From Streptomyces sp. ITFR-21 (lineage in GTDB: Bacteria; Actinomycetota; Actinomycetes; Streptomycetales; Streptomycetaceae): a stretch of DNA of 64,000 nucleotides. Shown piece by piece: positions 9,726 to 16,015 of the stretch. The DNA lies in the NCBI RefSeq assembly GCF_031844685.1, contig NZ_CP134606.1:124001-188000 (forward strand), given 5' to 3'. The first letter of the stretch is position 1; each line of letters starts with the position of its first letter. The notes under the pieces were generated by a model. The model made no database searches. It had not been told where the DNA came from and worked only from the letters and a program-made list of their open reading frames with translations. Position numbers and translations under genes: made by a program.

Positions 9726-10136
9726 ATGGCAGCCGAGATCACTCGAATCAATCCTGATGAGCTCCATCCGACCCCGGGTTATCACCACATCACGGTGGTG
9801 GAAGCCGGCCGAACGGCGTTCCTGGCTGGGCAGTGCCCTCTTGATCGTTCCGGTGAGCTGGTGGGGCCGGGTGACCTCGACGCGCAGATCGATCAGGTGG
9901 CATCCAACGCCCTTGCTGCCCTGAGCGCGGTCGGTGTCCGGCCGGATCACGTCGTCCGTTCGGTGATCTATGTGGTCAGCGACGATGTCACGGTCCTGGG
10001 TTCTGCCTGGCGAGGCCTTACCCGTTCGCCGATCGGACCTGCGTTCACCACCGCGAGCACGCTGGTTGGAGTCGCGCAGCTCGGTTTTCCCGGGCAGCTG
10101 ATCGAGGTCGATCTCACGGCGGCGCTGCCCTTGTGA
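9726..10136 (+). CDS. RidA/YjgF-family protein, IS630 passenger
   Basis: Encodes 136 residues from ATG 9726; in-frame starts at 9666 and 9708 are also possible and no strong ribosome site decides. The fold is RidA (reactive imine/enamine deaminase or related): PTPGYHHITVVEAGRTAFLAGQ at the N-terminus, QVASNALAALSAVG in the middle, and the family-typical close GVAQLGFPGQLIEVDLTAAL. RidA proteins act in the cytosol as trimers that hydrolyse reactive enamines, although many homologues do other things. It lies inside the IS630 element, convergent with the transposase, so it moves with the element. The reading frame is complete. Confidence 0.85.
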   Translation: MAAEITRINPDELHPTPGYHHITVVEAGRTAFLAGQCPLDRSGELVGPGDLDAQIDQVASNALAALSAVGVRPDHVVRSVIYVVSDDVTVLGSAWRGLTRSPIGPAFTTASTLVGVAQLGFPGQLIEVDLTAALPL

Positions 10137-10165
10137 CCAAGGGGCGGCGGGTCGGGGGGTGGGGG

Positions 10166-11248
10166 TCAGTTCGCCTTGAGGGGGCTCCCGTCGTAGGTCC
10201 AGCGGAACGGGCGGGCGTGTTCGTTCCGCTGGATCATCCAGGTGTCCATCTTTCCGATCAGGTCGTCCCGGCTGGTGAAGTCGCCATAGCGCAGGACCGC
10301 GCGGGTCAGCGCGGAGAAGACGAGTTCGGCCTGGTTGAGCCAGGAGGCGTGGGGCGGGGTCCAGTGGACGTGCCAGCGCGGGTGGGCGGCGAGCCACTCC
10401 TTGGTGTGTTTGGCGGTGTGCGAGGAGCCGTTGTCGAGGACGACGTGGACGTCCTTGTCACGGGGCAGGAGCCGGTCGAGCCGGTTCAGGAACGCGGTGA
10501 AGGTCGCGGCGTTGTTGCGCTGGATCGTCTCGATCAGGGTCTGCCCGGTGGTGACGTCGAGGGCGGCGACGATCGAGGCGGTGCCGTGGCGGCGGTATTC
10601 GAACTCGCGGCGGGCCGCCCGGCCCGGTGCCGGTGGCTGGGAGGGATAGCGGCGTTCGCGGGCTTGGATGGCGGTCTTCTCGTCGATGGACAGCACGATC
10701 ACCCCGCTCGGCGGGTCGCGGTAGAGGCCGCAGATGTCTGTGACGCGTTCCCAGAAGTCGGGGGTGTCGCGGCGGGTGAGCCAGCCGGTGACCTTGTGCG
10801 GTTTGAGGTCCAGGTCAGCCAGGATCCGGCCGACCTGGGACGCGGAGATCGGCGCGAATACGGTGCCCGCGACCCGGTCGGCGATCGCCGCGTGGGTCCA
10901 GCTCGCGGCCGGGCCAGCGGGGGCGCTGGTGGCCGCGGCGACCACGGCGACGCGCACCAGGTCGTCGTAGATGCGGGGGCGACCCGAGCGGGCGGCGTCC
11001 TTCAGGCCGTCCAGGCCCCGCTCGGCGAACCGGCCACGCCACTTGCGGACGGTGTTCACACTCACCGTCAGGCGGCGGGCGATCACCGCGTTGCCCGTCC
11101 CGTTGCCGGCCGCCAGCACTATCCGTGCCCGAAGTACCTGCCTGACCTGGGACTTCGGAGAAGATACTGTCCACTGCAACACTCCGCGCGTCTGTTCATC
11201 GATCACCACGGTCACTGCTGCCGCACACCGCCCCGCGTCCTCCGCCAT
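10166..11248 (-). CDS. IS630-family transposase (element 1)
   Basis: Encodes 360 residues. N-terminal helix-turn-helix (NAVIARRLTVSVNTVRKWRGRF) and winged-helix region, then the DDE domain: first Asp in VIVLSIDEKTAIQA, second in VHVVLDNGSSHTAKH, and the Glu in SWLNQAELVFSALT. These match IS630/Tc1-mariner enzymes, which insert at TA. Length is normal and the frame is intact. The start lies inside a perfect 12-bp inverted repeat (11241-11267) shared with the divergent passenger gene, so expression could be autoregulated. It runs in the same direction as the interrupted tniQ. Confidence 0.93.
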   Translation of the reverse strand: MAEDAGRCAAAVTVVIDEQTRGVLQWTVSSPKSQVRQVLRARIVLAAGNGTGNAVIARRLTVSVNTVRKWRGRFAERGLDGLKDAARSGRPRIYDDLVRVAVVAAATSAPAGPAASWTHAAIADRVAGTVFAPISASQVGRILADLDLKPHKVTGWLTRRDTPDFWERVTDICGLYRDPPSGVIVLSIDEKTAIQARERRYPSQPPAPGRAARREFEYRRHGTASIVAALDVTTGQTLIETIQRNNAATFTAFLNRLDRLLPRDKDVHVVLDNGSSHTAKHTKEWLAAHPRWHVHWTPPHASWLNQAELVFSALTRAVLRYGDFTSRDDLIGKMDTWMIQRNEHARPFRWTYDGSPLKAN

Positions 11249-11267
11249 GATCCGTGATCATGGCGGA
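11241..11267. promoter_or_regulatory. Perfect 12-bp inverted repeat between divergent IS genes
   Basis: TCCGCCATGATC and GATCATGGCGGA flank a 3-base spacer. The left arm overlaps the transposase start codon and the right arm lies just upstream of the 109-residue passenger gene, so it is a likely shared operator or attenuating hairpin. Confidence 0.55.
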
Positions 11268-11295
11268 GGACCGGCAAGGGCGGCAGGATAGGGCT

Positions 11296-11625
11296 GTGCC
11301 GAAGAATCTGCCCGAGTCCATGCAGAACCACCTGCGCGAGCGGCTGAACATCCGCGCCGGTGAACGCTGGGCGCAGCTGGCCAAGGTCCACGTCCGCTTC
11401 CGGGCCGGATTCGCCTATGTGGATGGCGAGTTGAAAGACGGCGAACGTCTTCCGCTGTGCCGCCTGCGCTTCACCGGAGTCCTGCACACCTGGGGCTTCG
11501 CGCTCTACCTCGCCAGCCGAGACGGCTACCAGGACAACGTGCTGCCAAGCGGGCTTCCCGCAGCCAGCCCCGAAGAATGCCTGGACTGCGCGTGCGGCCT
11601 CTACCTCGGCCCTTCAACGGTCTGA
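11296..11625 (+). CDS. Small conserved hypothetical, IS630 passenger
   Basis: Encodes 109 residues from GTG 11296, chosen for an AGGATAGGG ribosome site; an upstream GTG at 11254 lies inside the inverted repeat and is less likely. The protein begins VPKNLPESMQNHLRERL, has a central mixed region (RFRAGFAYVDGELKDGE), and ends CLDCACGLYLGPSTV with three Cys. It has no membrane segment. I do not recognise a named family. Its frame stays open up to the terminal inverted repeat and it is divergent from the transposase, so it appears to be a genuine cargo gene of the element. Confidence 0.65.
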   Translation: MPKNLPESMQNHLRERLNIRAGERWAQLAKVHVRFRAGFAYVDGELKDGERLPLCRLRFTGVLHTWGFALYLASRDGYQDNVLPSGLPAASPEECLDCACGLYLGPSTV

Positions 11626-11654
11626 CCCCTCCACGAACTTCTGCAGGGCAGCAC
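11626..11654. repeat. Right terminal inverted repeat of IS630 element 1
   Basis: Reverse complement of 9614-9642 with two mismatches; the TA duplication follows at 11655-11656. Confidence 0.9.
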
Positions 11655-11768
11655 TAGGACGTCGCCGGTGGTGGTGCCGAGCCGGTGGGCGATCGCCTCC
11701 CACCATGAGTCGAGTGCCTCGCCCGGATGCGGGGCCAGGCGGATCGGCAGGGTCCGCGCGTGCGTCAC
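11655..11768 (-). pseudogene. tniQ: tniQ, 5' part (interrupted by IS630)
   Basis: Starts at GTG 11768, which overlaps the tnsC stop as GTGA. Encodes VTHARTLPIRLAPHPGEALD and onward to GDVL before the IS begins. The LP-x(5-6)-PGE-x-LDSW pattern is the typical TniQ N-terminus. The remainder is at 7398-9613, in frame once the IS is removed. Confidence 0.85.
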
Positions 11769-12895
11769 CGGCGAACCGCCTTGCGAGCAGTCCGTCGTGA
11801 CCGCTGGCCCTTGAGGAGATCGCGTACGTCGTCCTGGGCGAGGTGGGCCGCCTGGTCGATCTTGACGCGGCTGAGCAGGTCCTCGTCGAGACGCTCGGCG
11901 CCGGTGCGCACGGCCCGCTGGCAGCCGCGGTTGATGAGCGTCATCAGCGAGCCGATGTGGCCGCTGGAGCGGATGAAGAGGTAGTCGAACAGATCGTCGG
12001 CGAGCATTCCCCGGTACTTGCCGCTGAGCGCCAGGCGCTTCTCCAGGGCCAGCAGCAGCTGCCGCCACTCGGCGCGGCCCTGGTCGCTCTTGAGCTCGAA
12101 GGACCGCATGTCCAGGCGGGTCGTGCGCCGGCCCGTCTGGGCCAGGACCGCGTTGTCGTAGGACTCGCCCTCGGAGAACAGGCCACGCGCGGCCAGGCCG
12201 ACGCCGACGAACAGCAAGGTGACCGGGAACTCGTTCGCGATGTACTTGAAGTGGTTACTCACCTCAATACCGCCGGTCGCCCTCCACCGCAGGAAGTGCA
12301 GATCGTCGACGATCAAGAGCTTCACATCGCAGGAGAGCACGCAGTCCAGGGCGCGCTGGGCGAACTGCGCGGTGGTGCCGGTGGTGCGGCCGGGGTGGCC
12401 GAAGAACTCCAGCATCGCCCGGTTGAAGTCCTTCATCCCGGTGTTGCCGGTCAGGCCCACCCGGCAGACCGGGAGCCGTTCGTGCCCGCCGGCCGTGAAC
12501 GCGCCGCCCTCGGCGATCTCCCGGCGGTGGAAGTCCCGGGCGAAAGCCAGCACCGCGGTGGTCTTGCCGAGCCCGGGAAAGGCGTCCACCGCGACGGCGC
12601 CCTTGGCCTTGTCGCCGTCCTGGGCGTTGCTGTCGACGATGTCCCACAAGTCCTCGTGCAGCTCGGCTAGCTGCGGGGTGCGCAACGGCCCGAGGTTCGC
12701 GTGCCAGACCCGCCGGGCCTGGTCGTACTCAGCCCGAGCCCGCTCACCCAGCGCCAAATACGCGCTGCGGGGCAGCAGTTCGGGCTGGACGCGCGCCTGT
12801 GCGTCCGCGAACGCCGCCCAGCCCTCCTTCCGGGACAGCGTCAGCGCGTCCAGACGGTGGGCGTCTGACGGCGTCCAGGTGCTCTCGCTGTTCAC
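11765..12895 (-). CDS. tnsC: TnsC/TniB-type AAA+ ATPase (Tn7-like module 1)
   Basis: Encodes 376 residues from GTG 12895, overlapping the tnsB stop as GTGA. AAA+ regulator of Tn7-like transposition: it links the target-selecting TniQ to the TnsA/TnsB transposase. Walker A is FPGLGKTT (about 106-113), Walker B is KLLIVDDLHFL (about 210), with sensor-type Arg-rich segments later. An unusually long N-terminal region of about 90 residues precedes the ATPase core. The C-terminus is basic (RSRRTARKAVRR). The gene looks intact. It lies third in the coupled order tnsA-tnsB-tnsC-tniQ. Confidence 0.9.
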   Translation of the reverse strand: MNSESTWTPSDAHRLDALTLSRKEGWAAFADAQARVQPELLPRSAYLALGERARAEYDQARRVWHANLGPLRTPQLAELHEDLWDIVDSNAQDGDKAKGAVAVDAFPGLGKTTAVLAFARDFHRREIAEGGAFTAGGHERLPVCRVGLTGNTGMKDFNRAMLEFFGHPGRTTGTTAQFAQRALDCVLSCDVKLLIVDDLHFLRWRATGGIEVSNHFKYIANEFPVTLLFVGVGLAARGLFSEGESYDNAVLAQTGRRTTRLDMRSFELKSDQGRAEWRQLLLALEKRLALSGKYRGMLADDLFDYLFIRSSGHIGSLMTLINRGCQRAVRTGAERLDEDLLSRVKIDQAAHLAQDDVRDLLKGQRSRRTARKAVRR

Positions 12896-15021
12896 GCGTC
12901 CTCCAGGGCGTCGGTGTAGAAGTCGCCGTCGTCTTCCAGCTCGACCAGCTCGGCGTCCTCGGGCACGTCGTCGTCGCCCGTCTCCTGCACGGCCTCCGCA
13001 GCGGGCCGCGGCTGTGCCGTGTCAGGGAGTTCCATCAGGCGCCTCACGCTCGGCAGTATGGCCACGTGCTCTTCGGCCTCGGGCAGGTCCAGGGCGGCCT
13101 GTTCCCGTGCGAGCCGCAGCGCCATGCGGCGCTCCACCAGCGTGGTGCCCAGACCGAGGTTCCACCGCTCGAACAGGTCACGGACCGCGGCCTTGTCGTC
13201 CGGGAACCGGTCGCGGGCCGCGGCCAGGCGGCGCGCGAACTGCAGCGCCTCCTCGCTCACCGGCATGTCCCGGCCCGGTGCGTGCTCCCAGCCCAGCGCG
13301 TGCCAGCGCCAGTCGGCGGGATCGCGGAAGTAGACCGTATTGATGTCGTCCGGGTTCACCGCGATCGGCCACTTGCCGTCCCGCTCACCGCTGAGCAGAC
13401 CGCGGTAGGGGTCCAGGGCGGCGCCGTTGTAGCGGCGCGCGTCCAGGTCGATGCCGTAGTGCTGGATCCTGCGCCGCTGAACCCGCAGGAACTCAAACGC
13501 CAGGTCAGAATCGCGCGGGACCTCGATGTAGCCGGCCCTGTTCAGGCCGTGCTCGAACATCGCCGCGGGCGACATCCGCAGCCCCGGCACGCCCGGGTCG
13601 ACCAGAGAAGTGTGCGGCCTCACGTGATACACGCAGGCCACCCACTCGCGGATGATCGCCTCAAGTTCGTGGAGGAAGAAGAACGCCTCCCCCTCCGGGC
13701 GCTCGCCGCGCGAGTGCAGATCGGGCCCCTTGTAGCCGGGCAGGCCCTGCAGCAGGTCCTCGCGCAGGGTCAGAAAAAATCTCTCCAGCGGGCCCTTGTC
13801 CCGGCCCGTCCGCAGCCGGGCCGGCTGCACCGAGATCCCCAACCGGCGGCAGACGCTGGTCAGATGCTCCGAGACGAACACCTTGCCGTGGTCGACCAGC
13901 ACCGTCTCCGGCACCAGCGCGGGCGACGCCGCCGAGCGCATCGGCCCCTGAAGCGCCGTGGCCTCCACCAGGACCGACCTAGGTATGCCGTGCTCGGGCC
14001 AGACCGCGTGCGCCGGCCAGTCAGCTCCCGCGGGCCGGGGCCGAAACGCCTGGTAGAGGGCGACGCTGGCATCGACGGCCTTCGTCGACACCGGAGTGAT
14101 CCTGATCCCGCAAATGCAGCGGGTGTACCAGTCCATCGCGACGGTCAGCTCCGCCTGCAGCCACTGCAGCGTGACCGGGTCCAGCGCGAACACGTCCAGA
14201 CGGTTGGTGTCCATCAGCAGGTACTCGCCCGGCCGGGTCGGCCGCAGCTTCCCGTAGACCCCGCCGGGCCGGGCGGCGATGTCCCGGTTCCGCTTCGTGC
14301 TCAGCCGGAACGTCGGATGACGCCGCTCGACATCTTCCAGAAGGCGGTAGGCCGTCGCCCGGCTGGGCAGGTCCTCCTCGTCAAATCCCCGGGCCAGCAG
14401 CCGTGCCCGGGTCCGCTCGATGACCATCTTGCGCGACGGCTTGGACTGGCCCGTGTGCTCGACCATCACCTCCAGTGCCGCCTCCGACCACGCCTCCGCG
14501 TTCCGGTGCCCGGACCGCGGCCCGCTGCGGGCCGGCACCAGTCCCGCCTCGCCGTCCTGGCGGAAGGCCGCCGCCCACCGCTTGACCGTGCGCGCGGCCA
14601 CCCCCAGCTCGGCCGCCTTCGCCGCGTACCGGCTCTCCATCGGCTCACCCGCCGCGTAGACGGCACGGGGCTCCCCCACGGCCGCCAACTCCTCGCTGCC
14701 GCTGCGGAACCCGGTGAGCACCTCCCTCACGTGCGCGGCCCGCTCCAGCACCATCTCCCGCTCCCCGGCGTCCAGACGGGCCAGCACCACCGCCGCCGTC
14801 TCGTGCGGATCGTCAGAGGCAGGACCTGGCCCGTCCGGGATGATGCGGGCCCGGTCGGACAGCAGCAGTTCCTTGACGGCCAGCCGCAGCAGCCGGCCCC
14901 GGCCGTCCTTGAGGACCACTTCGCCGCCCGCCTGCGTGCTGGCGAGCTCGACCACCTCGACGATCTCGCCGTCGTAGGAGAAGCGACTCCCCACCCCCAC
15001 ACGCACCGCGGCCCCGCTCAC
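12892..15021 (-). CDS. tnsB: TnsB/TniA-type DDE transposase (Tn7-like module 1)
   Basis: Encodes 709 residues from GTG 15021, overlapping the tnsA stop as GTGA, the same spacing used at every junction of this operon. Retroviral-integrase superfamily transposase that joins the transposon 3' ends to target DNA. An N-terminal helix-turn-helix (AAELGVAARTVKRWAAAF) is followed by the catalytic core: Asp in YLLMDTNRLDVF, Asp in TVLVDHGKVFVSEH, and Glu in KGPLERFFLTLRE. The Mu-type beta-barrel follows (HYGIDLDARRYNG). A C-terminal acidic tail (ETGDDDVPEDAELVELEDD) probably contacts TnsC. No frameshift is seen. Confidence 0.92.
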   Translation of the reverse strand: MSGAAVRVGVGSRFSYDGEIVEVVELASTQAGGEVVLKDGRGRLLRLAVKELLLSDRARIIPDGPGPASDDPHETAAVVLARLDAGEREMVLERAAHVREVLTGFRSGSEELAAVGEPRAVYAAGEPMESRYAAKAAELGVAARTVKRWAAAFRQDGEAGLVPARSGPRSGHRNAEAWSEAALEVMVEHTGQSKPSRKMVIERTRARLLARGFDEEDLPSRATAYRLLEDVERRHPTFRLSTKRNRDIAARPGGVYGKLRPTRPGEYLLMDTNRLDVFALDPVTLQWLQAELTVAMDWYTRCICGIRITPVSTKAVDASVALYQAFRPRPAGADWPAHAVWPEHGIPRSVLVEATALQGPMRSAASPALVPETVLVDHGKVFVSEHLTSVCRRLGISVQPARLRTGRDKGPLERFFLTLREDLLQGLPGYKGPDLHSRGERPEGEAFFFLHELEAIIREWVACVYHVRPHTSLVDPGVPGLRMSPAAMFEHGLNRAGYIEVPRDSDLAFEFLRVQRRRIQHYGIDLDARRYNGAALDPYRGLLSGERDGKWPIAVNPDDINTVYFRDPADWRWHALGWEHAPGRDMPVSEEALQFARRLAAARDRFPDDKAAVRDLFERWNLGLGTTLVERRMALRLAREQAALDLPEAEEHVAILPSVRRLMELPDTAQPRPAAEAVQETGDDDVPEDAELVELEDDGDFYTDALEDA

Positions 15022-15827
15022 CACGCCGTCCTCAGCACACTGCGGGCGCTCAGGGGAACGCTCAGATCGGTCAGCCACTGCTGCTTCCACAGCAGATGCA
15101 AGACAGCCGCCCGCACCAGCGGCGCCGGACGCTCCGGCAGGCAGGCGAACGCCTCGCCCAGCGTGTCCCCGCCCACGACCCGGTCACGGACGCCGTCGAG
15201 GATGACCGGATCGAACAACCGATCCGGCGGTGGCTCCTCGCCCACCGCCTCGCCGTCCATCTCCTCCGTCAGGGCCGGCTCGAATATCTCCTCGGGCGGG
15301 TCAGGCTCGAACAGCCAGTCGCGGCGGTAGCCGGCGAGGAACCGGACGTTGGCCAGCTCGGCGTCCGGCGGTTCACTCCACACCTCGTAGCGCCAGCCGC
15401 GGGACTCAACTGCCTCGCGGGTCCAGGCGAAGGTCAACGCGTGCTCCGGCCTGGCCACGCGGTGGCGCGGCTTGACGTCGACGACCAACGGGCCCATGGT
15501 GGTGGCCATCAAGTAGTCGGGGATGTGCCGACGCAGTGCGCCGTCCACGTCGGCCCTCAGCAAGAAGGGCTGGGCCACGATCGCCGTCACGTCCCGGTCG
15601 AAGTCGGCGTACAGCAGCCGTGCCAGCTCCAGCCGCGACTCGTAGATCACGTGATCCGACTGCGTACATGACCAGTACGAACCCGAGTAGTGCTTCTGCC
15701 CCATGTACCAGCGGAAGATCCGCCACGGCTCGGCCGCGTACAGCATCTCCAACGGCGCCGACTCCCAGGCGAGGCCCTCGCATACCTCGTCCTCGGCGAG
15801 CCGAACGCACACCTCTACGTCCACCAT
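15018..15827 (-). CDS. tnsA: TnsA-like endonuclease (Tn7-like module 1)
   Basis: Encodes 269 residues. TnsA cuts the transposon 5' ends so that, with TnsB, the element moves by cut-and-paste. The restriction-fold core is complete: Glu in YESRLELARLL, Asp in HIPDYL, and VVDVKPR supplying the Asp and Lys. The upstream RWYMGQKHYSGSYWS stretch and the downstream YEVWSEPP helix region fit actinobacterial TnsA-like proteins. A GGGGGCGG ribosome site precedes the ATG, and a perfect 16-bp inverted repeat starts 8 bp upstream. All catalytic residues are present. Confidence 0.88.
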   Translation of the reverse strand: MVDVEVCVRLAEDEVCEGLAWESAPLEMLYAAEPWRIFRWYMGQKHYSGSYWSCTQSDHVIYESRLELARLLYADFDRDVTAIVAQPFLLRADVDGALRRHIPDYLMATTMGPLVVDVKPRHRVARPEHALTFAWTREAVESRGWRYEVWSEPPDAELANVRFLAGYRRDWLFEPDPPEEIFEPALTEEMDGEAVGEEPPPDRLFDPVILDGVRDRVVGGDTLGEAFACLPERPAPLVRAAVLHLLWKQQWLTDLSVPLSARSVLRTAW

Positions 15828-15835
15828 CCGCCCCC

Positions 15836-15882
15836 AGTGCCCGTGTAACTGACCTTGATCGCAGGACAGTTACACGGGCACT
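15836..15882. repeat. Perfect 16-bp inverted repeat upstream of tnsA
   Basis: AGTGCCCGTGTAACTG at 15836-15851 and CAGTTACACGGGCACT at 15867-15882 flank a 15-base spacer. It begins 8 bp from the tnsA start. It may be an operator for the tns operon, or paired TnsB sites near the transposon right end. I found no matching copy at the other side. The remaining bases to the tap stop (15883-16015) hold no gene. Confidence 0.7.
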
Positions 15883-16015
15883 GGAGTACGAAGGATCACA
15901 CGCACTTTCGATCACCCGAAAGGATGATCATTCCGAGCTGGGTATTCTCAGCAGCGCGTCATAAGTGCTATTCAGAGGTCATCGCTTGCGAGAACATGAC
16001 GCGGATTCTGAGTAC

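Larger units (their letters stand above)
9614..11654 (-). mobile_element. IS630-family element with two passenger genes, inserted in tniQ
   Basis: The element is 2041 bp, flanked by a duplicated TA (9612-9613 and 11655-11656), the IS630 signature. Its ends are inverted repeats of 29 bp with two mismatches: both begin GTGCTGCCC, then GCAGAAGTTC and TGGAGGGG after one variable base each. It carries a transposase (10166-11248), a RidA-like gene (9726-10136) and a small unknown gene (11296-11625). The target in the restored gene reads GGCTAGGAC, with the TA of CTAG duplicated. A 2-kb IS630 with passengers is unusual; typical members are about 1.1-1.3 kb. Confidence 0.93.

Noticed and set aside
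7398..10397. A 999-codon open frame
   Set aside because: It runs from tniQ across the IS630 left end into IS sequence. The real gene piece ends at the TA at 9612-9613; the rest is antisense to the RidA-like gene.
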